Origin: Prochlorococcus sp. scB243_495L20
GTDB taxonomy: Bacteria; Cyanobacteriota; Cyanobacteriia; PCC-6307; Cyanobiaceae
Assembly (NCBI GenBank): GCA_000634215.1
Contig: JFLX01000001.1
Location: 310,001 to 374,000 of the forward strand
Direction of reading: 5' to 3'
Length of the DNA stretch: 64,000 nucleotides
In this document: positions 17,510-27,477 of the stretch, in pieces
Layout: every line of letters starts with the position of its first letter
Position numbering within the stretch: position 1 is the stretch's first letter
Program-made: the position numbers and the translations under genes
The notes under the pieces: model-generated
The model's database searches: none
What the model saw: only the letters and a program-made list of their open reading frames with translations
What the model was told of the DNA's origin: nothing

Positions 17510-18163
17510 TTAGTTAATTGGAGAAATAGGGTAAAGAGGCAAAACTTTTCTCCAGGAATCTATATTTGAATTTAATAAATTTTTATTTGATAAATCTAAT
17601 AGTTCTTTCAAATCTTTTTTATCATCATATGTAGCTTCAAAAGAAAGTTCTTTACTATCAAGTTTTTTGACAACTTTTGGTAAAATTGTTTCTTGAATAA
17701 TTAGATCCGAGGAATTTTTTTCGTTACAACAAATTTCATATTTACCTGCAATAAAACCCTTACGTTTTAAATTTTTGAAAATCCAGAATGAATTTTTGTT
17801 TTTTAAGATTTTATTTTTTGATGCAATTCTTTTTGCCATTATTTGAAATGAACTAAAACTGTCTATAGGGCAATGTATTTGTTGTGAGATAGTTCTTGCT
17901 AAAACTACAATTAGTCGTGAAGCATTAAAATTTGCTGGCCCTATGCTGACAGATAACTTATTTATTTTTTGTAAATTTTCTTTGGAAATGAATTTGTTAA
18001 GATCATTTATTAAGTTGTTGCAAAGGTCATTATCAAATTTATTGATGAATAATTTATCGGATTCTAGGTCATTGTTTTTTCTAAACCCAAAGCCAAAAGA
18101 ATTATCTGTGCTATGAATCACTAATGTAGAGTAATTTTCTCCGTGTTTGAGTTTATTTGTCAT
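17510..18163 (-). CDS. tsaB: Divergent TsaB-like tRNA t6A synthesis protein
   Basis: A 217-residue protein that I read as TsaB, the partner of TsaD in making N6-threonylcarbamoyladenosine on tRNAs that read ANN codons. The key segment is SIGPANFNASRL, where most TsaB proteins have G-P-G-S-F-T-G-L-R. The N-terminus LVIHSTDNSFGFGF stands in for the usual LAIDTS-type strand. The sequence is unusually divergent and low in complexity, so the call is less sure than for its neighbours. It is followed upstream by ycf34 on the same strand with a 9-base gap. Confidence 0.7.
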   Translation of the reverse strand: MTNKLKHGENYSTLVIHSTDNSFGFGFRKNNDLESDKLFINKFDNDLCNNLINDLNKFISKENLQKINKLSVSIGPANFNASRLIVVLARTISQQIHCPIDSFSSFQIMAKRIASKNKILKNKNSFWIFKNLKRKGFIAGKYEICCNEKNSSDLIIQETILPKVVKKLDSKELSFEATYDDKKDLKELLDLSNKNLLNSNIDSWRKVLPLYPISPIN

Positions 18164-18172
18164 CTCTTACCT

Positions 18173-18424
18173 TTAAACAGGTAATTCCATACCTGGATTA
18201 AACTTAGACCATTTACCAAATTCACTTTCAAAACTTTCACAAGATTGAACATCCCAATCAGTTTTATAATCACCATTATTATCTTTAATTATATTGACAT
18301 GAATGAATGGTTTTTTTGCTTTAAAATCAGGTAGATCACAAATATGATCAACACCATGATTATTCTCAACATCATGATATGTGATACATCTATCAACCCA
18401 TTTACAGTTGATGCAAATGCACAT
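18173..18424 (-). CDS. ycf34: Ycf34 family iron-sulfur protein
   Basis: An 83-residue protein matching Ycf34, found in cyanobacteria and red-lineage plastids. Clustered cysteines C2, C4, C7, C13 and C29 (MCICINCKWVDRC and HICD) fit iron-sulfur binding, reported for the Synechocystis homolog and linked to photosynthetic electron transport. The end WSKFNPGMELPV is typical. Its start codon lies only 10 bases from the start of cca on the other strand, so each promoter must lie within the neighbouring gene. Confidence 0.92.
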   Translation of the reverse strand: MCICINCKWVDRCITYHDVENNHGVDHICDLPDFKAKKPFIHVNIIKDNNGDYKTDWDVQSCESFESEFGKWSKFNPGMELPV

Positions 18425-18434
18425 AATAAATAAT

Positions 18435-19652
18435 ATGAAAAATAGCTTTCACAAAGATCATACACTAATAATCGATGAATTAGAAACAAGTATAAAATTT
18501 CATAATTTGGATTTAATCTTAGGTTTTTTACCTAAAGGATCATATTTGGTTGGTGGTTATATAAGAGATATTATTTTGGGAAGAAAAACTGAAAAGTTAG
18601 ATGTTGATATTGTGGTACCTTTAAATGCAATTGAAATTGGTAAAAAGATTGCAGATAATATTGGATCGAAATTTTTAATTTTAGATAAAAAAAGAGAAGT
18701 AGTAAGAATTATTCTTAATAATATTTATATTGATATTGCTAATCAAGTTTCATCTTCCATAGAAGTAGATTTATGTTCTAGGGACTTTTCGATCAATTCA
18801 ATTGCTTTTTTATTTGATAATAAGAGTTTGTTTGATCCATTAAATGGTCTTAAAGATCTTGAGATTTCTTTGCTTAGAACTTATTCTGAAAACAATTTAT
18901 TAAATGATCCATTACGAATTTTAAGATGTTTTCGATTTGTTTCAGAATTGAATTTTAAAATTGATTTAAGATTAGTTGATTTTATAAAAAAAAATAAAGG
19001 GAACTTATATCTTGTCGCAAAAGAGAGAATTACTTATGAAATACAGAAAATAGTAAATGGAGCAAATGCTCTTGATGCAGTATTGTCGATAAAAAAATTT
19101 AATATATTTGATACTGAAAATTTATTTGAAGATTCTTTTTTTTTAGATTTAGAGAAAATTAATTATGGAGAACTTGATCAGGAAGAAAAAGATAAATTTT
19201 TACCATCTTTTTTTATTTCTCAAATCTTAGATGTTGTAACTTTAGAGAAACTGAAATTTAGTAAGGCTGATATTGCAAAAACTAAGTTATTGCGAAAATG
19301 GCACCTTTTCTTGAAAAACAAAAATATCGCTCAGTTAGATGAATTTGACAGATTTAAATTACATCAAGAATTAGAAATGTTTCTGCCATCTTTTATTTTT
19401 TATTTACCTCAAAACTTACAATTAGATTGGCTTCATAGATGGCGTGACAACAATGATAAATTATTTCATCCCTCAAACTTAATTAATGGTGATGAAATTA
19501 AAAAAAATTTGGAAATTAAGGATGGACCTATCTTGGGAGAGCTTTTACAGTATCTTTCTAAAGAACTTGCATATAAGAGATTGAATAATTTTGATGAAGC
19601 TATTTATAAAGCAAAGCGATGGATTGAACAAAATGCGCCAAAATGTGATTAA
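18435..19652 (+). CDS. cca: CCA tRNA nucleotidyltransferase / poly(A) polymerase family
   Basis: A 405-residue class II nucleotidyltransferase. The N-terminal catalytic motif is YLVGGYIRDIILGRKTEKLDVDIVV, with GG and the DVD metal-binding pair, and LNDPLRILRCFRF is the conserved motif in the neck region. It adds or repairs the CCA end of tRNAs, which is needed here because the tRNA-Asn gene does not encode CCA. I chose ATG 18435; an in-frame ATG at 18381 would run into ycf34 and adds no conserved sequence. Poly(A) polymerase activity cannot be excluded. Confidence 0.9.
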   Translation: MKNSFHKDHTLIIDELETSIKFHNLDLILGFLPKGSYLVGGYIRDIILGRKTEKLDVDIVVPLNAIEIGKKIADNIGSKFLILDKKREVVRIILNNIYIDIANQVSSSIEVDLCSRDFSINSIAFLFDNKSLFDPLNGLKDLEISLLRTYSENNLLNDPLRILRCFRFVSELNFKIDLRLVDFIKKNKGNLYLVAKERITYEIQKIVNGANALDAVLSIKKFNIFDTENLFEDSFFLDLEKINYGELDQEEKDKFLPSFFISQILDVVTLEKLKFSKADIAKTKLLRKWHLFLKNKNIAQLDEFDRFKLHQELEMFLPSFIFYLPQNLQLDWLHRWRDNNDKLFHPSNLINGDEIKKNLEIKDGPILGELLQYLSKELAYKRLNNFDEAIYKAKRWIEQNAPKCD

Positions 19653-19710
19653 ATACACATAGCTTAGTTTTGTTTAAAAGTTCAGACTTCAAAATCATTT
19701 TTAAAAATTT

Positions 19711-20130
19711 ATGAGTATTCGCATTTACATTGGCAACTTACCACAAGGATTTAATCCAAAAGAATTTGATACACTTTTAAAGTCAGTTTCTGACTCGATT
19801 AGATTTAAAGCAGTTTTAGATAAGGAAACTAAGGAATGCAGGGGGTTTGGTTTTGCGACTTCTAATAATGAAGATAATGCTAATTTATTAATTCAAAAAT
19901 TAAATGGTTTTGAATTTAATGGTTCTAAATTAAGAGTAGAGCTATCAGAAAAGAAAGATTCTGCTTCAAATAAAAGAAATAGTGGAAAATCAAATAAGAA
20001 TAAGAAGAGGAAAGACTTTAAGAAAATTGTTCACAGTGATGCTCCTAATTTAGAAGCTCCTGATCCAAGATGGGCAGGAGAATTATCTAAATTAAAAGAT
20101 TTGTTGGCTAATCAGAAGACTCCTGCTTAG
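19711..20130 (+). CDS. RRM-domain RNA-binding protein
   Basis: A 139-residue protein with one RNA recognition motif at about residues 2-80: RNP2 is IYIGNL and RNP1 is ECRGFGFAT. A strongly basic Lys/Ser/Asn tail (about 82-108) follows, then a short segment with PRWAGELSKLKDLLA. Cyanobacterial Rbp proteins of this type bind RNA and are often cold-induced or help locate thylakoid protein mRNAs. The tail here is longer than in the glycine-rich Rbp class. It is convergent with crtB, which ends at the adjacent base. Confidence 0.9.
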   Translation: MSIRIYIGNLPQGFNPKEFDTLLKSVSDSIRFKAVLDKETKECRGFGFATSNNEDNANLLIQKLNGFEFNGSKLRVELSEKKDSASNKRNSGKSNKNKKRKDFKKIVHSDAPNLEAPDPRWAGELSKLKDLLANQKTPA

Positions 20131-21039
20131 TCATTTAATTCGAGAAATTAAAAAAGATATGGGAATTTCAAAAGCTTTTACTGAATTTTTTACAAAAGCT
20201 CTATTATTAAAGACATCATAGTCTAGCCTTTCTATAGAATCTAATATTCCTCTGTAAAGACGTAAGGATGTCCAAACAGGCCATCTTGCGTCAGAAGATA
20301 ACCATTTGATGCCATCTTCAGATTTCTGGAACCAATCGCGAGCCCTGGTTAATTGAAATTTCATTAGTGCTTTCCATTGTTTGTTGATTTCACCTTTTAA
20401 AAGTTTTTCTTCAGAATAATTAAATTTTTCAATATCTTCTTGAGGAAGATAAATTCTACCTCTTTGCCTATCTTCGCCGACATCTCTTAATATATTTGTT
20501 AATTGGTTAGCTATGCCTAAAGCTATAGCGGCTTCTGAGGGGTCAGGTTTGGCACTCCATGGAGCGGATGTGTAAGCACTATCAATACCCATGACATTCT
20601 GAGTCATCAAACCAACTGTCCCTGCGACTCTATAACAATAGAGTTTTAATTCATCAAAATCTTTGTATCTAAATTTATTAAGATCCATTCTCTGCCCATC
20701 TATCATGTCTAGATAAGGTTTAATACTTTGTGGATATTTTTCGATGGTGTCTAGTAGAACTGCATCTAATTCCGATTTAATGTTGCCTTGAAAAACATTC
20801 TTTGTATTTTCTTCCCATGCATTTAAATTTTCTGAAAGTTCATCTTGCGATTTAGTTGAAGCTTCTAAGCTATCCATTATTTCATCTGTTCTTCTACACC
20901 AAACATAAATAGCCCAAATAGCTTTTCTTTTCTCTAAAGGAAGCAGAAGGGTTCCTAAGTAAAAGGTTTTAGCCCATTTTTGGGTTTCTTTTCGGCATAT
21001 CTCGTATGCTTGATCTAGTTGAGAAATTGAATTTTTCAA
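20131..21039 (-). CDS. crtB: Phytoene synthase
   Basis: A 302-residue head-to-head prenyl synthase that joins two geranylgeranyl diphosphates into phytoene, the first committed carotenoid. Both Asp-rich motifs are present: RRTDEIMD near residue 50 and DVGEDRQRGRIYLP near residue 190. Length fits bacterial CrtB. It follows pds on the same strand across a 40-base gap, forming the usual cyanobacterial carotenoid pair (gene order pds-crtB in transcription). Confidence 0.96.
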   Translation of the reverse strand: MKNSISQLDQAYEICRKETQKWAKTFYLGTLLLPLEKRKAIWAIYVWCRRTDEIMDSLEASTKSQDELSENLNAWEENTKNVFQGNIKSELDAVLLDTIEKYPQSIKPYLDMIDGQRMDLNKFRYKDFDELKLYCYRVAGTVGLMTQNVMGIDSAYTSAPWSAKPDPSEAAIALGIANQLTNILRDVGEDRQRGRIYLPQEDIEKFNYSEEKLLKGEINKQWKALMKFQLTRARDWFQKSEDGIKWLSSDARWPVWTSLRLYRGILDSIERLDYDVFNNRAFVKNSVKAFEIPISFLISRIK

Positions 21040-21079
21040 AAAGTTTTAGATGAATTTTTAAATTACTGGAATGTAAATC

Positions 21080-22522
<1,443 letters not shown>

Positions 22523-22570
22523 TTAAAGTTAGAACATAATAGTTTTTTTCGTTGATTATTTCGTAAAATT

Positions 22571-22918
22571 ATGGAAAAAATGCTTTTAAAATCGACTACT
22601 AGGCATGTAAGAATTTTTACTGCCGAAGTGATAGATGAGGAATTAAAGTTTCATCCCAATAAACTAACTCTTGATTTAGATCCTGATAACGAATTTATTT
22701 GGAACGAAGATTCTCTAAACAAAATAAATGAAAAATTCAATGAATTAATAAAAGAAAGAGCAGGAAAGGATTTAGATGATTATGAACTTCGAAAAATAGG
22801 ATCAGAAATTGAAGGTTTGATAAAGTTTTTGCTTCAAAATGGTCAGCTTAGCTATAACCCTGACTGTAGAGTAATGAATTATTCAATGGGTTTACCAAAG
22901 ACAAATGAAGTGCTGTGA
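22571..22918 (+). CDS. ndhM: NAD(P)H dehydrogenase-like complex subunit M
   Basis: A 115-residue NdhM, an oxygenic-phototroph-specific peripheral subunit of thylakoid NDH-1. Identifying parts are [13 protein letters not shown] near the N-terminus, the [20 protein letters not shown] helix and the end [14 protein letters not shown]. The start is the first ATG after an AT-rich gap; an internal ATG at codon 4 is possible. Its stop overlaps the GTG start of the DUF3172 gene (GTGA), so the two are translationally coupled. Confidence 0.95.
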   Translation: MEKMLLKSTTRHVRIFTAEVIDEELKFHPNKLTLDLDPDNEFIWNEDSLNKINEKFNELIKERAGKDLDDYELRKIGSEIEGLIKFLLQNGQLSYNPDCRVMNYSMGLPKTNEVL

Positions 22919-23538
22919 ATAGATCATCCTCAAATAGAAGGCCAAGAAGAGGCTCAAATAGAAGTTATTATCCACCAAATCCAAAGGACATGGATCCGTA
23001 TGGTCAAAGAAGCAATAGATTGCCTGCTTCTTCTGAACAAAAGATCAACTTTAGTACAGGAACCATTGCCGTACTTGCTGGAGTATTAATTTTAGGAGTT
23101 GGTATTGGTAGCGCTATTACCAGTACAACTGATGGCGGGCAAGGAAATATAGCAAGTCAACAACAATTAGATATGGCTGTTCCAGACCCTGAATTTTGCA
23201 GGCAATGGGGAGCTAGTGCTTTTGTAATTGATGTGGAAATGTATACGACTCTGAATCCATCAACGAGTTTTGTAACGCAACCAGCTCTTCAGCCAGGGTG
23301 TGTTATTAGAAGAGAGAATTGGACAGTGTTACAAAAAGAAGGCGCGATTAGTAATGAAGATGTAAGAGAATGTAAGCAAAGGATGAATACTTTTGCTTAT
23401 ATTGGTTCTATAAGAGATAAGCCAATAGTTAAGTGCGTTTATCAGACTGATGTAAATGAAAATAAATTTATAATAAAAGGTGATGGACAAGCTGAAGACG
23501 GAGGGGTAGGAATTAACAGAGAAGCAATTCAGTTTTGA
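22915..23538 (+). CDS. DUF3172 family membrane-anchored protein
   Basis: A 207-residue protein with an Arg/Pro/Ser-rich N-terminus (about 1-42), one membrane helix (about 46-67, [20 protein letters not shown]) and a C-terminal domain of about 130 residues with four cysteines (in [24 protein letters not shown] and VKCVYQ). This matches the cyanobacterial DUF3172 family, whose function is not known. The GTG start overlaps the ndhM stop, so it may relate to NDH-1 or thylakoid assembly, but that rests on position alone. The cysteines could form disulfides if the domain is extracytoplasmic. Confidence 0.85.
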   Translation: MNRSSSNRRPRRGSNRSYYPPNPKDMDPYGQRSNRLPASSEQKINFSTGTIAVLAGVLILGVGIGSAITSTTDGGQGNIASQQQLDMAVPDPEFCRQWGASAFVIDVEMYTTLNPSTSFVTQPALQPGCVIRRENWTVLQKEGAISNEDVRECKQRMNTFAYIGSIRDKPIVKCVYQTDVNENKFIIKGDGQAEDGGVGINREAIQF

Positions 23539-23544
23539 TCGAAT

Positions 23545-24489
23545 TTATATATGTCTCAAAGGACTTTCTAAACTAGCAAATTGTGGGAGAATGTTTTTCT
23601 TAAATACTTCTGATGCTCTCGATGTATATCTTGAGGGATTGGTAATTAATTTAAGTTCTCTTTTTACCTCTAAATCAGCAACGAATGCTTTGTGGATTGT
23701 TCCAGCCGATAATTCTCTTTCAATAGAAACAACAGGCAAAAAGGAAGCTCCTAAACCTGATTGAACTGCATTCTTGATTGCTTCAAGAGAGTTAAGTTCC
23801 ATCTCAATTTTTAATCTTTGAATATCGAGCCCAGAATCTTGGAGAAGTTTGTCAACAACTTTTCTTGTTGTAGATTGTGAGTCTAATGTTACAAAATTTA
23901 ATTTGTATAAGTCTTCTTTTAGAAGCTCTTTTTTGGTCGAAAGTGGATGTTTAGATGGTAAAACTAATGCCAATTCATCAGTGGCATATGGAATTACTTG
24001 AAGCAAATTTTCCAAATCTCCAGGTAATTGTCCGCCAATAATGGCTAAGTCAATTTGTCCATTGGCTACACTCCAACCAGTTCTTCTAGTACTATGAACT
24101 TGAAGTTGAACGGATACATCAGGGTATTTTTGTCTAAATAGTCCTATCATTCTCGGCATTAAATAGGTACCCGTTGTTTGGCTCGCTCCAATGACAAGAG
24201 TTCCGCCTTTTAAGCTATTTAAATCTTCAATAGCTTTGCAAGCTTCGTCGCATTGATTCAAAATTCGTTCACAATATTCAAGTAATAGTCTCCCTGCTTC
24301 AGTCAATAGAGCCTTCCTACCACCTCTGTCGAAAATTGTGATTTCAAGTTGTTTTTCTAAATTTTGTATTTGTAAACTTACGGCAGGTTGGGTTACATAT
24401 AAGAGATCTGCAGCTTTTTTAAAACTTCCTTGAGCTGCTATAGCTTTTAATATTCTTAATTGGTCGAGTGTAAATGGTAATTCTGGCAT
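23545..24489 (-). CDS. rbcR: LysR-type regulator RbcR (Ycf30)
   Basis: A 314-residue LysR-family regulator. The N-terminal winged helix (about 6-65, with [20 protein letters not shown]) is followed by a periplasmic-binding-like effector domain with [16 protein letters not shown] and [22 protein letters not shown], typical of cyanobacterial RbcR. RbcR activates rubisco and carbon-fixation genes in response to carbon status. NdhR/CmpR are related alternatives, but the start [20 protein letters not shown] favours RbcR. It is divergent from the Z-ISO gene, with palindromes in between. Confidence 0.88.
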   Translation of the reverse strand: MPELPFTLDQLRILKAIAAQGSFKKAADLLYVTQPAVSLQIQNLEKQLEITIFDRGGRKALLTEAGRLLLEYCERILNQCDEACKAIEDLNSLKGGTLVIGASQTTGTYLMPRMIGLFRQKYPDVSVQLQVHSTRRTGWSVANGQIDLAIIGGQLPGDLENLLQVIPYATDELALVLPSKHPLSTKKELLKEDLYKLNFVTLDSQSTTRKVVDKLLQDSGLDIQRLKIEMELNSLEAIKNAVQSGLGASFLPVVSIERELSAGTIHKAFVADLEVKRELKLITNPSRYTSRASEVFKKNILPQFASLESPLRHI

Positions 24490-24518
24490 CTATTATGCCT
24501 ACAATTTCTTATAATTCT

Positions 24519-24548
24519 AATGCTTAGGAGCATTCTTGTTAAGAACAA
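24519..24548. promoter_or_regulatory. Palindromes in the rbcR / Z-ISO divergent gap
   Basis: AATGCT-TAGG-AGCATT (24519-24534) is a perfect 6+6 inverted repeat. It is followed at once by overlapping short palindromes TTCTT-GTT-AAGAA (24533-24545) and TTGTT-AAG-AACAA (24536-24548). LysR regulators often bind inverted repeats in the gap upstream of their own divergent gene, so this is a candidate RbcR autoregulatory site. Confidence 0.45.
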
Positions 24549-24572
24549 AAATTATTTGAAAAATTTAAATAT

Positions 24573-25301
24573 ATGGAGACTCACAAAACTTCGCTAATCA
24601 TCTTAATTTTGATTTTGATTTTTGCGGTCATTCATAGTGGGGGAGCTGCTTTAAGAATCAAAGCAGAATCTATTATGGGTCCAAGATTATGGAGATTATG
24701 TTTTGTTTTTTTAAGTTTGCCATCTGCAATTATTTTGATTAGTTATTTTTTAGCTCATAGATATGACGGAATCAGATTATGGAATTTACAGGGCAATAAT
24801 TTTGTTTTTGTGGTCGTTTGGTTCTTAACTGCAATAAGTTTTTTATTTTTATATCCCGCTACTTACAATTTGCTAGAAATTCCTTCCGTTTTAAAACCTA
24901 AAGTACGAATCTATGGAACTGGGATAATGCGAATAACAAGACACCCACAAGCATTTGGTCAGATAATTTGGTGTTTTGCTCATACTCTATGGATTGGTAC
25001 ATCATTCACATTAATAACCTCCATTGGCTTAATTTTACATCACCTTTTTGCAATCTGGCATGGCGACAAGAGATTAGCAAATAGATTTGGAGAAGAATTT
25101 GAAAATTTTAAAAAAAATACTTCCATAATCCCGTTCTTGGCGATACTTGATGGGAGGCAAGAATTTAAAATTAAAGAATTTTTTAGGTTATCTCAAGTTG
25201 GCATATTAATTGCGATAGGCGTACTTTGGTGGTCTCATCAATATATAAATATTGCTGTTAAAACATTTAATTCATCATTTTTGTCTGAATTTTTCAATTG
25301 A
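24573..25301 (+). CDS. NnrU-family protein, probable 15-cis-zeta-carotene isomerase (Z-ISO)
   Basis: A 242-residue integral membrane protein with about six hydrophobic helices and the NnrU-family histidines: HSGGAALR near residue 21, TRHPQAFGQ and HHLFAIWHGDKRL. The plant and cyanobacterial members of this family are Z-ISO, a heme-dependent isomerase acting between phytoene desaturase and zeta-carotene desaturase. Having pds and crtB 2-4 kb away supports the carotenoid role. Bacterial NnrU was first tied to nitric oxide metabolism, which is less likely here. Confidence 0.82.
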   Translation: METHKTSLIILILILIFAVIHSGGAALRIKAESIMGPRLWRLCFVFLSLPSAIILISYFLAHRYDGIRLWNLQGNNFVFVVVWFLTAISFLFLYPATYNLLEIPSVLKPKVRIYGTGIMRITRHPQAFGQIIWCFAHTLWIGTSFTLITSIGLILHHLFAIWHGDKRLANRFGEEFENFKKNTSIIPFLAILDGRQEFKIKEFFRLSQVGILIAIGVLWWSHQYINIAVKTFNSSFLSEFFN

Positions 25302-25334
25302 CAGTTTAAAATCAAAATATAAGTTCTTTAAAAA

Positions 25335-27356
25335 ATGCCACAAGCTTCAGAAATTGCCTGGTTAATTCCTGTTTTCCCACTTATTGGAGCAGTGCTTTCT
25401 GGCCTAGGACTAATAAGTATTAACAAGAAAATTAATAATTCAAGAGAAATTGTTTCAGTAGGTCTGATTTCTTTCGTTGGGATTTCTGCTGTAATTAGTT
25501 ATAAAGCTTTAATTGAACAAGTTAATGGTTATCAATCAGTAGAAAAATTATTTGTATGGGCCAATGCAGGGGATTTCACAATTCCAATGGGATTTGTCCT
25601 TGATCCTTTGGGTAGTGTAATGCTTGCGTTAGTAACTACAATAACTTTGCTGGTAATGATTTACTCTCATGGTTACATGGCGCATGACAAAGGTTATGTC
25701 AGATTTTTTACATATTTAGCATTATTTAGTAGTTCAATGATGGGATTAATAGTTAGTCCGAATTTATTGGAAATTTATGTTTTTTGGGAATTAGTTGGGA
25801 TGTGTTCTTATTTATTAGTTGGTTTTTGGTATGACAGGGATGGTGCTGCACACGCTGCACAAAAAGCATTTGTTGTTAATAGAGTGGGAGACTTTGGTTT
25901 ATTACTAGGAATTCTTGGCCTATTTTGGGCAACAAATAGTTTTGATTTTAATGAAATAGCTACTGGAATTGCTCAATCGATATCTGACCATTCGATACCC
26001 ATTTGGGCTGCTTTATTACTTTGTTTTTTAGTTTTTCTAGGGCCAATGGCTAAATCCGCTCAGTTTCCTCTTCATGTATGGTTACCTGACGCAATGGAAG
26101 GTCCTACACCAATTTCTGCACTAATCCATGCTGCAACAATGGTTGCAGCAGGAATCTTTCTTGTAGCAAGACTCCAACCTTTGTATTCAATATTCCCCTT
26201 TATTCAGTTTATTATTGCTTTAGTTGGTACCATTACTTGTTTTTTAGGAGCCTCTATAGCTTTGACCCAAATGGATTTAAAAAAAGGTTTAGCATATAGC
26301 ACAGTTTCTCAGCTTGGGTATATGATGCTCGCGATGGGTTGTGGAGCACCAGTTGCTGGAATTTTTCATTTAGTAACTCATGCTTGCTTTAAAGCAATGC
26401 TATTTTTGGGATCTGGTTCAGTAATACATGCTATGGAAGAAGTAGTTGGCCATCAGCCTGTATTAGCTCAAGATATGAGATTGATGGGCGGTTTAAGAAA
26501 AAAAATGCCATATACATCAACAACATTTTTAATAGGTTGTGTAGCAATTAGTGGAATTCCCCCATTGGCAGGATTTTGGAGTAAAGACGAGATACTGGGA
26601 AATGCTTTTATATCATTTCCAGCTTTTTGGTTTTTAGGACTTTTAACAGCAGGTATGACTGCTTTTTATATGTTTAGGCTTTATTTCTTGACATTTGAAG
26701 GAGATTTCAGAGGTGAGAACAAAGAATTGCAAAAACAGCTTCTAATAGCCTCTAAAACAAACCTAGATGATGAACATGAAGAAGAGCATGAAGAACATGG
26801 CTCTATTCATGAGTCACCCTGGTCAATGACTTTTCCCTTGGTATTTCTAGCTGTACCGTCTGTGATAATTGGTTTTATGGGACTTCCATGGGATAGTAAA
26901 ATTGCAAATTTACTAGATCCTGAAGAAGCAGAGACTGCTGCAAAAGCTTTTGAATTAAAAGAATTTTTGCCTTTAGCACTTGCTTCAATACTTATTGCAT
27001 CAGCCGGAATCATTATTGCTTATCAGGCATATTTTGTGAAAAAAATTAATTTAACAGTTCTATTTGCCGAAAAGTTTCCTAGCATCAACCGATTTTTATC
27101 CAATAAATGGTACCTAGATGATATTAATGAAAAACTTTTTGTTAAGGGTAGTAGAAAACTTGCTAAAGAAGTTTTAGAGGTTGATTCTAAGGTTGTTGAT
27201 GGTGTTGTAAATCTTACTGGACTTGTAACTTTAGGTAGTGGAGAAGGTTTAAAATATCTTGAGACTGGTAGGGCTCAATTTTATGCGCTTATTGTTTTTG
27301 GAGGTGTAATTTTACTAGTTGCTATATTTGGTTTTCAATCTCCTCAAGTTTCTTAA
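25335..27356 (+). CDS. ndhF: NDH-1 subunit 5 (NdhF1)
   Basis: A 673-residue antiporter-like membrane subunit, the distal proton pump of NDH-1. It has the expected SAQFPLHVWLPDAMEGPTPISALIHAATMVAAG region in the middle, LEIYVFWELVGMCSYLL, and a C-terminal lateral helix. A His/Glu-rich cytoplasmic loop (about residues 476-492, DDEHEEEHEEHGSIHE) lies before the C-terminal part. It is followed by ndhD, as in other cyanobacteria for the respiratory/cyclic NDH-1L form, which points to NdhF1 and not the CO2-uptake forms. Confidence 0.96.
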   Translation: MPQASEIAWLIPVFPLIGAVLSGLGLISINKKINNSREIVSVGLISFVGISAVISYKALIEQVNGYQSVEKLFVWANAGDFTIPMGFVLDPLGSVMLALVTTITLLVMIYSHGYMAHDKGYVRFFTYLALFSSSMMGLIVSPNLLEIYVFWELVGMCSYLLVGFWYDRDGAAHAAQKAFVVNRVGDFGLLLGILGLFWATNSFDFNEIATGIAQSISDHSIPIWAALLLCFLVFLGPMAKSAQFPLHVWLPDAMEGPTPISALIHAATMVAAGIFLVARLQPLYSIFPFIQFIIALVGTITCFLGASIALTQMDLKKGLAYSTVSQLGYMMLAMGCGAPVAGIFHLVTHACFKAMLFLGSGSVIHAMEEVVGHQPVLAQDMRLMGGLRKKMPYTSTTFLIGCVAISGIPPLAGFWSKDEILGNAFISFPAFWFLGLLTAGMTAFYMFRLYFLTFEGDFRGENKELQKQLLIASKTNLDDEHEEEHEEHGSIHESPWSMTFPLVFLAVPSVIIGFMGLPWDSKIANLLDPEEAETAAKAFELKEFLPLALASILIASAGIIIAYQAYFVKKINLTVLFAEKFPSINRFLSNKWYLDDINEKLFVKGSRKLAKEVLEVDSKVVDGVVNLTGLVTLGSGEGLKYLETGRAQFYALIVFGGVILLVAIFGFQSPQVS

Positions 27357-27477
27357 TTACAATTGTGTGTCTTCACTGTCCATTGGGGTGAAAAAATACA
27401 GAAAATTTCTAGACTTTATTTAAGATAAATTTCTTATTAAATTGAGTACTTATTTTTATACACATTTTGCGACACAA

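Noticed and set aside
18289-18489. 66-residue minus-strand frame across the ycf34/cca junction
   Set aside because: It overlaps Ycf34 in another frame and the cca start; Ycf34 has the conserved cysteines.
27357-27477. Terminator between ndhF and ndhD
   Set aside because: The CACTGTCC and GGGGTG stretch pairs only weakly, and the following A run is on the wrong side for a plus-strand terminator.
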